Source: Pleurodeles waltl
Lineage: Eukaryota; Chordata; Amphibia; Caudata; Salamandridae
Direction: 5' to 3'
NCBI RefSeq assembly: GCF_031143425.1
Contig: NC_090446.1
Location: forward strand, 653,315,717 to 653,379,716
Length of the DNA stretch: 64,000 nucleotides
Positions 24,690 to 35,372 of this stretch are shown one piece after another (positions within the stretch are counted from its first letter, which is position 1; every line of letters begins with the position of its first letter). A program made the translations under genes and the position numbers. Under the pieces are notes generated by a model that did not search any database, was not told the DNA's origin, and saw nothing but the letters and a program-made list of their open reading frames with translations.

Positions 24690-26523
24690 CCTCTAAGCGG
24701 GAATGCCAGAAAATTGAGAAGATATAGCGCCAAGAACAAACAGAGAGCAACCACACCGCCCTCAAGACAGCCATCCGCAAGCATTACCAGCTCATCCGAA
24801 CTACCTTCTACAAAGACCGAATCGACAACAACTCGCACAACAGCAAAGAGCTCTTCAGCATCATCAAAGAACTCGCCAACCCCAAGTCCTGCTCCTTCGA
24901 CGCCCCCTTTGCAAGACCTCTGCGACTTCCTCGCCATCTTTTTTCACTGCAAAATCATGGACATCCATGGCAGCTTTGCCTCCCTGATCCCCACGACCGC
25001 TGCGCCCACCACTAACCCCAACGCACCCAGCCACACCAACCTCCTGAGCGCCTGGACGCAAACCAACGACGAGGACACCACCAAGACCATGAGCACCATC
25101 CACTCCGGATCACCCGCCGACCTCTGCCCTCACCATGTCTTCAACAAAGCCAGCCAAATCATCGCCCCCCAACTCCGTACTATCATCAACAGCTCCTTCG
25201 AGACCACCACCTTCCCGGAGAGCTGGAAACACGCTGAAGTCAACACTCTGCTAAAAAAAACCAAGGAAGACCCGAAGACTTCAAGAACTACCGGCCCATC
25301 TCCCTCCTCCCCTTCCCAGCGAAGGTCATCGAGAAGACAGTCAAAAGCAAACTATCCTGCTTCCTGGAGGACAACAGCATGCTAGACATCTCCCAATTCG
25401 GCTTCTTCAAGAACCACAGCACCAAGACCGCTCTCATCGCCGCTACCGACGACATCAGGATCATGATCGACAAAGGTGAAACCGTTGCCCTCATCCTCCT
25501 TGACCTCTCAGCAGCCTTCGATACCGTCTGTCACCACACACTAGTCACACGCCTCCATGACGCTGGGATCCGCCTCAAGGCCCTGTTCTGGATCACATTC
25601 TTCCTCTCCGTTAGAACTCAGAGAGTCCGCCTCCCTCTGTTCATGTCGAAAGCCACCAAGACCATCTGTGGAGTCCCCAAAGGATCCTCTCTCAGCCCAA
25701 TCCTTTTTAACGTCTACATGGTGCCGCTCGCCAACATCGTCCGGTTTCACGGCCTCAACATTGTCTCAACACGGACGACACCCAACTGATCCTTTTACTC
25801 ACCAAGGACCCCGCCACCGCTAAGATCAATATCCACAACGGACTACATGCCATCGCCAGCTGGATGGAGATGAGCCGCCTCAAACTGAACTTGGATAAGA
25901 CTGAGATCCTCATCCTCGGCTCCATCCGCTCAGCATGGGACGACTCTTGGTGGCCAGCCATCCTAGGAACCGAACCAACTCCCACCACCCACGCACGCAA
26001 CCTTGGCTTCATACTAGACTCATCGCTCACCATGATCCAGCAAGTCAACGCCGTCACATCCTAATGTTTCAACACTCTCCGCATGCTTCGCAAGACCTTC
26101 AAATGGATCCCAATCGAAACCAGAAGGATCACCCACACCCTCGTCAGCAGCAGACTGAACTACAGCAGAGCAAACTACGCAGGAACAACGGCCAAGCTCC
26201 AGAGGAAACGTAAACATATTCAGAACGCCTCCGCACACCTCATCCTCAAAATCCCATGCCACAAACACATCTCAGCCCACTTCAGAGACCGACACTGGCT
26301 CCCCATCAACAAACTCCTCATCCATGCTCACAAGGCTCTCCACGACGCAGGCCCTGCCCACCTCAATGAGCGTCTCAGCTTCCAAATACCAACCCGACAG
26401 CTCTGCTCCGCCAACCTCGCCCTCTCCACCATCCCCCGCAGCCAACGTACCACGACCGACGGCAGATCCTTCTCCCACCTCGCCGCCAAAACCTGGAACT
26501 CCCTCCCATCAACCTATGTCTGA
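24690..26523 (+). pseudogene. L2 LINE reverse transcriptase and C-terminal region, frameshifted
   Basis: The linker (24714-25250) contains ASQIIAPQLRTIINSSFETT and FPESWKHAEVNTLLKK (family 'FP..WK.A.V.PLLKK'). A frameshift near 25260 breaks the NYRPISLLP block. The next frame (25379-25789) gives ISQFGFFKNHSTKTALI, VALILLDLSAAFDTVCHH (catalytic Asp block), CGVPKGSSLSPILFNVYM and, after another frameshift near 25765, a damaged YADDTQL block (TDDTQLIL-like at 25770-25795). The third frame (25864-26523) has LKLNLDKTEILILG, an in-frame TAA at 26062-26064, KWIPIETRRITHTLV and DRHWLPINKLLIHAH (family 'LHWLPV..RI'). At least three breaks mean no functional RT. Confidence 0.8.
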
Positions 26524-26642
26524 CCCAGGACCTCCTGACCTTCAGAAAACGACTCAAGACCTGGCTATTCGAGCAGTAGCATGCCCCCCCCCTCCCTCAG
26601 CATCTTGAGACCCTAACGGGTGAGTAGCATGCTTAACAAATG

Positions 26643-26658
26643 ATTGATTGATTGATTG
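26643..26658 (+). repeat. (TGAT)4 terminal repeat of the L2 element
   Basis: Four TGAT units directly follow the 3' UTR (GGTGAGTAGCATGC). It marks the 3' end of the LINE rather than an independent microsatellite. Confidence 0.85.
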
Positions 26659-26660
26659 AT

Positions 26661-26941
26661 CTCTAAATCTCCAACACTGTACCACTGGTCAAAAGGAAAG
26701 TTTAGTCTTGAAAAAGATTTCTTTGCCCCGGAGAAAAAGGATGCTTGGGCAGTCTTGAGGGTTTCTAGCCCTACTCTTAATACCCAAGAAAAACAAACCA
26801 TTCTGATTGGGAAACATAGAGAGGAAACCCTTTTACTGCAAACAGGACTAATAGGATAGCTTGTCTATAGATAAATCAATCACACTAAAGGTATCCTACT
26901 ACCCTGCTATACTCAAACCCATAAACGGGGTTGGAGACTAT
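26661..26941. other. No recognised feature
   Basis: Sequence between the L2 tail and the next inverted-repeat element. A 67-codon open frame (26656-26859) overlaps the flank of the L2 tail and has no motif. Confidence 0.4.
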
Positions 26942-27484
26942 GGGGGTCATTCTGACCCTGGCGGTCCATGACCGCCATGGCGGAGGGCGGCGGAAGCACC
27001 GCCAACAGGCTGGCGGTGCTTCCTGGGCGATTCTGACCGTGGCGGTAAAGCCGCGGTCAGAAAAGGGGAGCCGGCGGTTTCCCGCTGGCCCAGGGTATCC
27101 GCCATGAGGGGATTCCGACCGCCTTCCCGCCAGCCTGTTTCTGGCGGTGTCCACCGCCAGAACCAGGATGGCGGGAACAGGTGCCGTGAGGCCCCCTAAC
27201 AGGGCCCCACAAAGATTTTCACTGTCTGCTTTGCAGACAGTGAAAATCGCGACGGGTGCCACTGCACCCGTCGCACCCCTGCAACTCCGCAGGCTCCATT
27301 CCGAGTCGGCTTCATTGTTGAAGGGGCTTTCCCGCTGGGCCGGCCGGCGGTCTTCTGGCGGTCGCCCGCCGGCCCAGCGGGAAAGCCAGAATGGCCGCCG
27401 CGGTCTTTTGACCGCAGAGCGGTCTTTCGGCGGGAACCGCTTGGCGGGCGGCGACCGCCGACTGCCGCGGTCAGAATGACCGCC
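26942..27484. mobile_element. 543-bp GC-rich terminal-inverted-repeat element
   Basis: The left end GGGGGTCATTCTGACC and right end GGTCAGAATGACCGCC are inverted matches at 15 of 16 positions. Both are flanked by TAT (26939-26941 and 27485-27487), a candidate 3-bp target duplication. The interior is a mosaic of self-complementary GGCGG/CCGCC blocks and two perfect inner hairpins, such as GATTTTCACTGTCTGC paired with GCAGACAGTGAAAATC (about 27215-27247). The element is strikingly GC-rich against AT-rich flanks. It has no transposase, so it is non-autonomous; a 3-bp T-A type duplication would suit the Harbinger superfamily, but that is tentative. Long open frames on both strands here (110 and 212 codons) follow the GC-rich composition. 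Confidence 0.7.
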
Positions 27485-27912
27485 TATGCTTGGTATATCC
27501 TCCTTGTTACAACAACCCAACAATACTAGTTGTATTTATTTGTGACCCTCGCCTACTCTAGTAATGGCATGCTTCATCATCATTGGGTCCCAAAAAAACA
27601 GGTTTGGCTCAACTGTATCCCAGGGAGCACTTTTGAGAATATTTCCTTACTGAGATCTAGAATATAAATACCTAGAAACACCTTGGTGTTTCAGGTGTGG
27701 ATAAAATCAAACCTTGGGCGCGCAAGGGAGATTATGACTCTCCATCCAATGAGAAGTTTGACATTTTTTAGTACTTATCAGTAAATTGTTCAAAAGGGTC
27801 ACCAGGCTTTCATCAGGATTAGAATATGCCCCAGTCTGAATAAAGAGAGTTAATCTATGGACGCTCTATTGGCCCCCTCATCTCAGGCAAGTGCTCTATC
27901 CACTTTTGTGTA

Positions 27913-27934
27913 ATAAACAAACAAACAAACAAAT
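27913..27934. repeat. (AAAC)n microsatellite
   Basis: Run of ATAAACAAACAAACAAACAA, simple repeat within the L1 remnant. Confidence 0.9.
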
Positions 27935-27979
27935 ACACACAACATGCAAAAGGGCCATGAGTCAGCAAAGACCTATCTA

Positions 27980-28680
27980 GGGCCCATTGTGTCATCTTCT
28001 TCGCTGGGCGACTGATTTTTAAATTTACCTACAGAGCAGATTGCCAGAAAAATAATTCAACAGAATACCGGATCTTGCTCTTCTCCAACTGTGCGATACC
28101 AAAAAGTAGTTGATGCGGTATGGAAACGTTAACAAAAACACGTAAATTCCCGCACTGTGGGGGAGTCTGTTCTCCAAAGATCTATCAGAGTAAGATCTCT
28201 TTTGCTCTGTACTAAGGCCCTTGCTGATTTTGGTTTATTCTGTACTTTGCTTTGATGAGAGCAAACATGAGTGATCTCTTGCATAGGATTAAAATTTGCT
28301 CCAAGTAAAACTAATCCAGTCAGAGGGGATAAAAGCTCATAGATTTCCTGGATTGGTGTCTTCTATGGGACCATAAAAACAAACTAAATGGATAATGCTG
28401 TTAGTTCTTACGCACACCAGAATCCATCAAGCTTTTGGACCACGCACTACCCATAAGACTTCACCCATGACCTTTTGAGTAAACCAAATAGCAACACCCC
28501 TGACAGCTGCATTTTCAGATGCAAAGAATGCCTGTAATATACACTTGAGCAAAGCTGGTTGTTTTCCGGTTACCGTCAGATGTGTTTCCTGAAAAAAGGT
28601 GATTTCCGCTCCTGTTTTTGAGCCAAGATAGAATGAATCTACGTTAATTTGGATTATTAATACCATTCGCGTTACATGAC
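27980..28680 (-). pseudogene. L1 ORF2 endonuclease fragment
   Basis: From a possible ATG at 28666 the minus strand reads IIQINVDSFYLGSK, ITFFQETHLT (conserved 'FLQETHL', catalytic Glu kept), AVRGVAIWF (family 'RGVAILF'). After frameshifts: LLSPLTGLVLLGANFNPMQE (family 'GGDFN', Asp lost), PKSARALVQSKRDLTLIDLW and RTDSPTVREFTCF (family 'DLWR..NP..REYTFFS'). This is the L1 type of apurinic-like endonuclease that nicks target DNA. The order and spacing match, but the Asp of GDFN is changed to Ala and there are several stops. Confidence 0.75.
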
Positions 28681-29233
28681 ATGGTCCTGAATACTTTCTC
28701 TATTGAACCTTGATTAGCCTTGCTGATCCTTTCCCATCTGGCTCCCCCTCTTTTTCCCAGGTATAGTGGCAAAAATACTTGTTGCCAGCAGTGCCTTGCC
28801 TTCCTCCTTCTACCTTTGGATGCACCTTCTAGCCTCGAAAGGACCTTAACTGTGCTATATTCCTTCTACTGATTATCCTTTTTTGCCCCTTGTGCTTCCC
28901 CACCCAGTGTCTCTCCAATCCCCTCTAGCCACTCCCACTCTTTTTGTACCTGAAATCCTCTCAAGGTGGGGCCTCATTCCCCGTACAATCACTCGTACCC
29001 TCCCATTCATCGCCCTTCACCTTGCTTATGGCGCATTGGCATAGCACCTTAGGCCGTTTCCTGGGAGAAGAATGATTGGAGGACACTCCACCATTCCTAA
29101 TAATCAACAATTTGATCTCCCTCTACAATTCCTGATTTGTTAATCTCATGTTTATGAGCCACACACCCACCTACACTCACCTTCTACAATAGAAAGCTGA
29201 TACATAAAAATACACCACCAAATTTACAGCTAT

Positions 29234-30781
29234 TCAATTCTGACAAATTTGATCCCAAAATGTTTTGGCTTTCTCTACTGACTGAAAGGTATAGGCATGT
29301 ACTTTATAAAAGACATTCAATTTTGACTGCTGGACTATTCCTGCAGGTGCCCCAGAAATTTTAAAGGTGTCAATCATGCCCTTCAGTTCTTTGCAGCGAC
29401 GGGCCGCCATAAGTGAGATGTCAGAGAACACTCTAAATGAAAAGTTATGAGCTGTGTGGTACACCTTGCCTTTGACCGCACTGGATACCATGTTGTGGCA
29501 GATATATTTATTTATGAGCTCAGTTACAACTGCTGTAAAAGTGGTCCCGCTCTCACGTCCTTCCGGAATGCCGATGAAGTGCAGATTGTATCGATGAGAT
29601 ACATTTTTCAAATCATCCAACTTCCACTGCAAATCAGCAAATTCAGACTGTAGTTTTGAAGTCGCTGGATACATCTTCTGTTTGAAGTCTTCCAAATCTG
29701 AAATTCTTTGTTCTGCTTGGGACATCTGGTAAGTCCAGAGCAGCATATGAGTATTGAGTTGATCAAGTTGTTCGCTTGTTTTTTAATAGGTCTTTTCCTG
29801 AGAGATCTTCATCTCATGGTTTTCTCCCAATATCTGACACAGAAGAGCCTCTACTGAGAGTATGGGTGGCAGAATTGAAAATGTCTCTTGCCCTGGTGGT
29901 CCAAGATTCGCATGCAAGGGAGAAGCACAAGAAAAAGCAGTCTTTCTTCCGTCCTCCTTGTGAATCTGATCATGGGGCAACCTTACCATGCTAGCAGAGT
30001 CATGTCTGTTGCAGGGAGTTCTTAGTGTCTGAACTACATCTGTGTTTCCTACACCATATATTAATTGTTACAAGATGATTCCATATCACACCTCATTTTC
30101 TGCGGCTGGTCGTTCTATTAGCAGCTGAACTTGCAGAGCCTGTGGGCCTTTTGTACTTACGATAGTAAATACAGGGTAGGTTGGTACGGCCCTTGATATG
30201 TCTTCTCCACACATTGGGACATCACCAGTGCCAACACTTCCTGACACTGGCACTTGTTTAAGCACTTCTTCAGCCTTATGGCTCTTATCAATGGTCTCTG
30301 TTTGCCCCATTTTCTCCATGTCTACATATTCTAATGGGGCTTTCTCTCTTGGGGTCCGCAATAATTCTGAAGAATATGTTGCAGATTTCCTGTTGGCAGT
30401 ATGCCCCAGCAGTGCTGGTGTTTCGATTAGCCCGATATCAATAGTAGCCAGCTGTAAACCTTTGGATGAAACCGACTGTTGAAAGATCTCTACACTAACT
30501 GGGCTAACTGAACTGGCCATAATTTTTTGTCCCGACACAGTCTCAGTACTATTGAAAGTGTTGTGTCCCTGATGCTTTGAGGTCTTAGATGATTTGTCAG
30601 TAGTACGGGCACGCAGCAAAGTATCCTGTGGAAGCCTCTTCATCACGCTTCTGTTTCTGTCTGCAAGGTCAGCTTGCCCTTTCACAACAGTGGAGGTTAT
30701 GGTGTAGTAATGGGATAGTGTGACAATAAAGGTGAGAAGGCGTAGCTTAAGTGGCCACAAACTGCATCTGTGACTACACAA
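29234..30781 (-). pseudogene. L1 ORF1 (RNA-binding protein), broken
   Basis: Two open blocks on the minus strand (30781-30086, 231 codons; 29746-29234, 170 codons) joined by a short degraded part (30085-29747) that still reads ETFSILPPILSVEALLCQIL and QLDQLNTH. The C-terminal block starts with a coiled coil (YQMSQAEQRISDLEDFKQK), then NLHFIGIPEGRES (family 'NLRFLGIPEG', start of the RRM), ISLMAARRCKELKGMIDTF and GIVQQSKLNVFYKVHAYTF, the L1 ORF1 C-terminal domain. L1 ORF1p coats the element RNA and acts as a chaperone. The N-terminal 231-codon block is Ser/Thr-rich and unordered-looking. Its assignment to ORF1 rests on position and strand only. Confidence 0.7.
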
Positions 30782-31127
30782 ACCTCTTTTGCAGCGACCT
30801 GAGTTTGCTTGTATCTAGAGGGACCTCTATTGAGCCCTCTAGGCTGCCATATAATTGCCACATAGTAGCAAAAGTCTTGAACATCGTAACTCGCATTTCA
30901 AGGTACTCTCTTGCATCAAAAGAGATATGAGGTGGCTGTTTATGGGCCCCCACTGCTTTGCTGGATTGAATTAACTTATGTAACAAGCGAAAGACAATTA
31001 CTTGTTTCTTATTTTCTTGACAGTGCTTGATGTTGAATACTTGCTCTAAGAGATCCCCGCGGGGATTATATGACCCATGGTGTGGGTTATATCCTTTTAT
31101 AGCGTTACAGCATGTCACTAAATGCAT
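30774..31127 (-). other. Unassigned 117-codon ORF upstream of L1 ORF1
   Basis: Minus-strand frame of 117 codons that overlaps the start of the next frame by 8 bp. It is basic and Cys-poor, with FRLLHKLIQS and REYLEMRVTMFKTFATMWQL suggesting helices. I do not recognise it. It may be the N-terminal part of the L1 ORF1, coding sequence of the LTR element whose leader lies just upstream (31560-31718), or noncoding 5' UTR left open by chance. Confidence 0.25.
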
Positions 31128-31559
31128 CAGATCTATTTCTGTTGCTTAGGTTGACCCGGTGAATATGTAGCGTTAAGCATATAATGTCATATGTGTCAGA
31201 GTGTGGTGTACACTAAATCTTGATACTGAAGCTGGTATCTCCCAATTTATATGCCGTATGGAGGGATGATATCTGCTGTTCCACGCTACAGATATGTGTC
31301 CCAACGGCGGTGGGATCGCTGTTTCACTGTATTGCTTGGCTGCTCAAGCTGAGCCCGCCTTACAGCTAAGCTTCGTGCAAGAAGCCCACTTGCTTCACCC
31401 CTGTATAGCTTTTTGGGACTTCAAAAGAGTCCTGCCTTACCGTAACTCGCCTGGGTTCACCACATACACAGGATCTCCCGTCTTCCTCCATGCGAACTCT
31501 CATCCCTGAGGGACCCCCCACCGCATACTGTCAATCGCCATCTTGGAACAACCTCCGCC
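31128..31559. other. Junction between L1 and LTR-element leader, unassigned
   Basis: Moderately GC-rich compared with the neighbouring LTR. On the minus strand it follows the leader of the LTR element, so it may be that element's internal sequence or the L1 5' UTR. No motif settles this. Confidence 0.35.
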
Positions 31560-31718
31560 TCTTGTCTCAGGGCATTACGAGAGCACCCGTGATAATGCGT
31601 CCAGCCCTTATAAATTACCTGTACCTGGACACGTTGGAGGTCGGTGGATCTTTTAACCGAGTCGGGCTCTCCTCATCCTAAAATAGTCGAGTCACTCAGA
31701 TCAATAATCAATAACTAT
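31560..31718 (-). mobile_element. Leader (post-LTR) segment of the 1.4-kb LTR element, copy 1
   Basis: Downstream of the LTR end on the minus strand the order ATTGATTATTGATCTGAG, GAGAGCCCGACTCGG, AAAGATCCACCGACC, CGTGTCCAGGTACAGG is shared with the corresponding part of copy 2 (44041-44190; ATTGATTATTGATTTGA, GAGAGTCCCACTTAGCC, CGTCCAAGTATAGG). A GGTACAGGTAATTT splice-donor-like motif follows. The similarity past the LTR end shows that neither copy is a clean solo LTR. I could not identify a tRNA primer-binding site. Confidence 0.55.
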
Positions 31719-33122
31719 TGTAATCGGTAATCAATACTCAATTAATAGATCAATATAACACATCAGAAATCAATAACAGTTGGAATTTCGGCGCACCATG
31801 ACCTTTCAGTCATGAATAACCACACCAGTTTATTAAAAGTTAGTGAATTTATTTCCCTATATTAACAAAGCTAACACGATGTATATAAGTCTCAAAACCA
31901 AACGATATATGTATATGAACATTACTGGCTGTCCATAACGGCGGAAGAAACGCAATCTATGCAAAATCTGGATAATGATACACTCAGTTATGGCAATACA
32001 AATCACTAATATGACTAACTGTATTTGACTAATTTCATACATTGATCAGCATAACAAGATTTCAATTTAGCATGATACATTGAATGAATACCTCGACTAA
32101 CCTCTAATTAGCATTGGCATGTGGGGCTTCATGCAAAATGAATTTAGTCAACACAAATTTGGAAAACTTCTAACTAGGACCCTATCAAAATAGCAGTTGG
32201 TACCTAAAAGGAAAAACACAATGCATAATATATTTATCCTTTCATATTTACCAAATACAATCAGCATTCAAGAAAAGTCTTCGTCCTTTAGGTACCGGTT
32301 GATCAGCATGGGGCAAGTTTCAAAGGGGCAAAGTTAAGGGCAAGCTTCCTTGCAGCGGCAAGGAGAATGGGGCAAAGTTACTGCATAGGCAAGACGGGGC
32401 AAATCAAAGTTAAAGTCTCTAGGGTGAGAATTCTTAAAGTCTCTTTCTCTCAGATAGAGAAAAGGGCATCAGGGTGTCGTCCAAAATGGAGTCTGGCATC
32501 TGGCTTCAAACTGGCATCGAGGAAAAATGGCTGACTTCTCTTTGTCCAGTGGGTTTAAGTAAGAAACATTCCAAATTCTGCAGGGTCTTCCATTGGAGGG
32601 TTCATAGGTTGGCTTCAAATTGTCCAATTAAAATTGTCTTTTACTAGCGCTCATTTATGCATACACTGTCCTTGGAGCCTTGGAACACAAGTTGTAACAT
32701 GGTTTGCCAATTATTTTACTATCTGTACCTTCATTGTCCGCACCTGCAGACTGACCTTGTATCAAAGGGGATGAAACCGGCCTAGTACGAAACCTTGGAG
32801 ATAAGTGTATCAGTCAGCTCTACTGGAAAAATACAACTTCAAGCAAGAATATATGTTTCATTAGTTCAAGGAAAAAGCCACGCAGTTAGAATTTGAGACC
32901 AGGCAACTAGGCCAAAGCCTGTACTAAATTTAAGCTAAGCAAAACAGTTTTCAAACAAGAAATCATGGCATACATTTGCAATTATGACGGATTACTACAT
33001 TTTCAATACTTCATGATTAATAAAGCTAGTTTACAATGATGGCGAACTACCCCGAGGGCACAATTTCCCTCGTACATTATTTTCTTTACTAAAATCACAC
33101 TTCATTATATGTTTTGATTACA
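31719..33122 (-). mobile_element. 1.4-kb LTR, copy 1 (minus strand)
   Basis: On the minus strand the LTR begins TGTAATC (plus 33122) and ends GATTACA (plus 31719), a perfect 7-bp terminal inversion with TG/CA. It aligns along its length with 42647-44040 on the plus strand: GTGCCCTCGGGGTAGTTCGCC, AATTTGAAGCCAACCTATGA, ACCCTCCAATGGAAGACCCT and AATAAACTGGTGTGGTTATT-like blocks are in the same order. A TTACTTAAACCC TATA-like box is followed by a GGGGCAAAG-rich region (32310-32410) that is repeated only in this copy. A polyadenylation-type AATAAAC (minus) lies near 31832. Flanks give no 5-bp target duplication, as expected since a leader segment follows. Family: LTR retrotransposon or endogenous retrovirus, not resolved. 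Confidence 0.7.
31857..32042 (-). CDS. 61-codon ORF inside the LTR, copy 1: putative two-segment membrane protein
   Basis: Small ORF with stops immediately outside: TGA TCA precedes the ATG and it ends in TAG. Residues 7-27 are hydrophobic (QLVILVICIAITECIIIQIL), then a basic turn HRLRFFRRYGQ at 28-38, then a second hydrophobic stretch at 40-61. The same ORF is intact at 43734-43919 with 44 of 61 residues identical by hand count and no indel, although the flanks contain indels. Of 34 differing codons, 17 are synonymous. It sits just upstream of the LTR polyadenylation-type signals. Established knowledge: some retroviruses encode accessory proteins in LTRs. Inference: it may be such a protein. 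No known family is recognised and translation is unproven. Confidence 0.4.
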   Translation of the reverse strand: MYEISQIQLVILVICIAITECIIIQILHRLRFFRRYGQPVMFIYIYRLVLRLIYIVLALLI

Positions 33123-33239
33123 CGATATGTATGAATATATGTCGGACCCTCTTTTTCTGCGTCATCACCCGCGACCCGATAAAGAACAATACCTAGTTGA
33201 TGGGTGGGTAGGCAATATGCGGGTGGCATTAACAGATTT

Positions 33240-35372
33240 TTTTACAAACAAATCAAGACACAGCTTCAAGTTATTCAATCTGGGGGGACTGTAAGACCTT
33301 TGTACGAGGCGAGAGTATCACTCCTACAGCCTGGAAAAATAGTGTAAAATGAGAAGAAATTGATGCACTGCAATGAGAATTAGATCAGGCCAGGAGGGTG
33401 GATGCCAGCTTAAAGATAGCCCAATCTATAGCCAAACTAGTAAAATCTAATCAAGAACTTAAAAATTATGAGTTCATCAATCAAAAGACTAGTTTTCAGA
33501 AAGTATATTAAGAAAACAAACATACTCAGCATCTTTTAGCATGGTCAGTCAAAAAAAAGGCCAATCTGGATTATCAGAGCCCTATTTGATTCTAATAATA
33601 GGGTGACAATAACCGATAGTGAGCAAATAGGTAGAGTCTTTTTAGAGACAATCTGTATTCTCCCACACCCAACCTGGTTAACGCATTTCTCAACTCAGTC
33701 AAATTTCCAGTGTTGGAAAACAATCTGCAAGAAATCGCAGTAGCACCCATTTCCCAGGTCGAAGTGTTGAATGCCATCAAAAGTGTTCTTAATGCTAAAG
33801 CATGCGGCAGCGACTGTATATCATCTGAATTTTACAAATAATTTGCCGCACCAATGGTGGACCCTTTGCTTACCCTATTTAACACATTTTTTTATGGAAG
33901 CAAAATTCCAAAAGACTTTACCAATAGTATATAGTGAGCTTCCTAAAGAAACATAAGCCTCCTGAGTCACAGGACTCCTATCGACCCATCAGTCTGGTAA
34001 TAGCAGACTATAAGCTTCTTGCTAAAATTATGGCGTTATGACTTGCCTCTCCTGCGGCATCAGTTGTACAGGTGTACTAAAATGGGTTCTTGCCAGGCAT
34101 GTCTATTTCCAGTGATACCAACTTCCTGGTTCAGGCTATTGACTACTTTTCAATCAACAACGTTAAAGTTGTGATAATGATGCAGGACGCCGAAAAGGCA
34201 TTAAGTCGTGTTCAGTGAGAAATCTTGTTTATGATCCTTGCACGTTTCAGCTTCCCGTCCAAAATAATTGAATTGCTGCACAATTTACGTAAAAGAGCAT
34301 AGGCCAAGATCGTGATCAACTCGCAGATAATGGTATATATTTCAATATGCAGTGGCATGCACCAGGGTTGTTCATTGTCGCTGGTCCTTTTTTCCTTGTT
34401 CGTGGAACCATTTGTGTTGGCCATTGGACAAGGCCCAGTAATTTTGCCACCTTTAGATGGAGCCCCGAAATGCAAACTATTTGGAGATGATATTGTCCTC
34501 TATCTAGGGGGGACCGCTTTGAATATTCAGAATGCTCTAGCCAAAATCCAGTCCTTTTCAGATATTGGGGGCTATAAAATCAAGCAGGCTAAAAATTAAA
34601 TTCTGTCTTTTCATTGTCAACCTGAAATATTGCCTAGAGAGATGCAAGAAAATTATTCAGACACTCGTCCTATAAGGTATTGGCATTTTTGTTCCGCATG
34701 ACTTTTTGGAGCTTTATAAATTGAACTACATAGCCACTCTGAAAAAGGCATCTTCCTTCTTGTCTAATTGCCACCATCTACCATTATCACTATTACAAAA
34801 TTGGCTATTCTTCAGCTCTCTACTGAAATTGGAGGATTAGCACTCCCGCACATGCATATATATTAACAGGCAGCATGCTTGGACTGGTTAAATAGGGCTG
34901 TGACAGAAAGTGTCGCATTGAGCTGTTTTTACCTGCAGAAAATACTCGTCGACGTGGGGCTGCAGCTATCGTCCACTAATGCACTTGTCAAAAAATGTTC
35001 ACTAATTCAAGAGGACTATCAGTTTCCCTTGATGCATCTAGACTAGTAGGCCTAAATCTGCCGTAAAATATAATTAAAAAATTGGCTATATTGAGATATC
35101 ATAGATCCAAAAACGTTGTATTGGCCGGCCAAATTAAAATATGGCAACAGATGGTTACAGTTCAAGCGAATATCTCAAACGATCTAGTGTTGTCTTACCT
35201 TCAGATCTATCAACACCTCCGGTTTTGTATAGTGGCATCAGGTGGGTAAATGAGCACTTCAATAAGGCGCACTTTGTTTAAAAACTTACAGGTCTGGGAA
35301 ACTGGTACCAGATATTGTACTTATGTTCACACAATACTATTGCTCGAGCTGCGCTTGACTCTATTTCACATC
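33240..35372 (+). mobile_element. L1-type LINE ORF2 fragment, 5' part (interrupted by an LTR)
   Basis: Plus-strand RT with many breaks: LENNQLEIAVAP-like start, SQVEVLNAIKSVLNAKACGSD (RT block 'EI..AI..L...KAPG.DG', 33755), SYRPISLVIADYKLLAKIMA (33976), NFLVQAIDYFS, VVIMMQDAEKALSRVQ (catalytic 'LDAEKAFDRV', here MQDAEKAL), GMHQGCSLSLVLFSLFVEPF (34350-34410; family 'GTRQGCPLSP.LF.L..EPL') and KCKLFGDDIVLYL (34472-34505; catalytic 'YADDIVLF', GDD kept). IGGLALPHMHIY follows (34828). The 1.95-kb LTR begins exactly at 35373 and the same protein resumes at 37324. The upstream 33125-33240 has no clear match. Confidence 0.8.

Larger units (their letters stand above)
22497..26660 (+). mobile_element. 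Near full-length L2-type LINE
   Basis: About 4.16 kb with a complete domain order: three 5' monomers (22497-23710), AP-like endonuclease (about 23740-24660), RT (about 24690-25800), C-terminal region (to 26523), then a short 3' UTR and a (TGAT)4 tail at 26643-26658. An L2-type element mobilises by target-primed reverse transcription; the short tandem tail is what its RT recognises. GC content is clearly higher than that of the flanks. The number of frameshifts is modest, so this is a younger copy than the other LINEs here. No target-site duplication is obvious, as is common for L2. The related minus-strand copy at 61976-63740 shares the RT C-terminal wording (LDKTEI.ILG..., DDSWWP). Confidence 0.85.
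27850..31130 (-). mobile_element. L1-type LINE, minus strand: ORF1 and start of ORF2
   Basis: Read on the minus strand, an L1 ORF1 (30781 down to 29234) is followed after about 550 bp by the start of an L1 ORF2 endonuclease (28680 down to about 27980). The RT half is absent; the sequence ends near the GC-rich element and is not seen beyond it. The 5' side abuts the leader of an LTR element at about 31130-31560. Stops and frameshifts occur throughout, so it is inactive. Several L1 lineages seem to be present in the window, since the RT fragment at 16.8 kb and the ORF1 at 41 kb differ clearly in wording. Confidence 0.8.

Noticed and set aside
24461..24937. 158-codon minus-strand ORF opposite the L2 LINE (and similar at 23532-23909, 25755-26268)
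   Set aside because: Antisense shadows of the GC-rich L2 coding strand, with Val/Gly/Glu-rich translations and no domain.
26885..27523. 212-codon minus-strand ORF and 110-codon plus ORF
   Set aside because: They lie in the GC-rich inverted-repeat element; its composition removes stop codons on both strands and the translation is low-complexity Arg/Pro/Gly.
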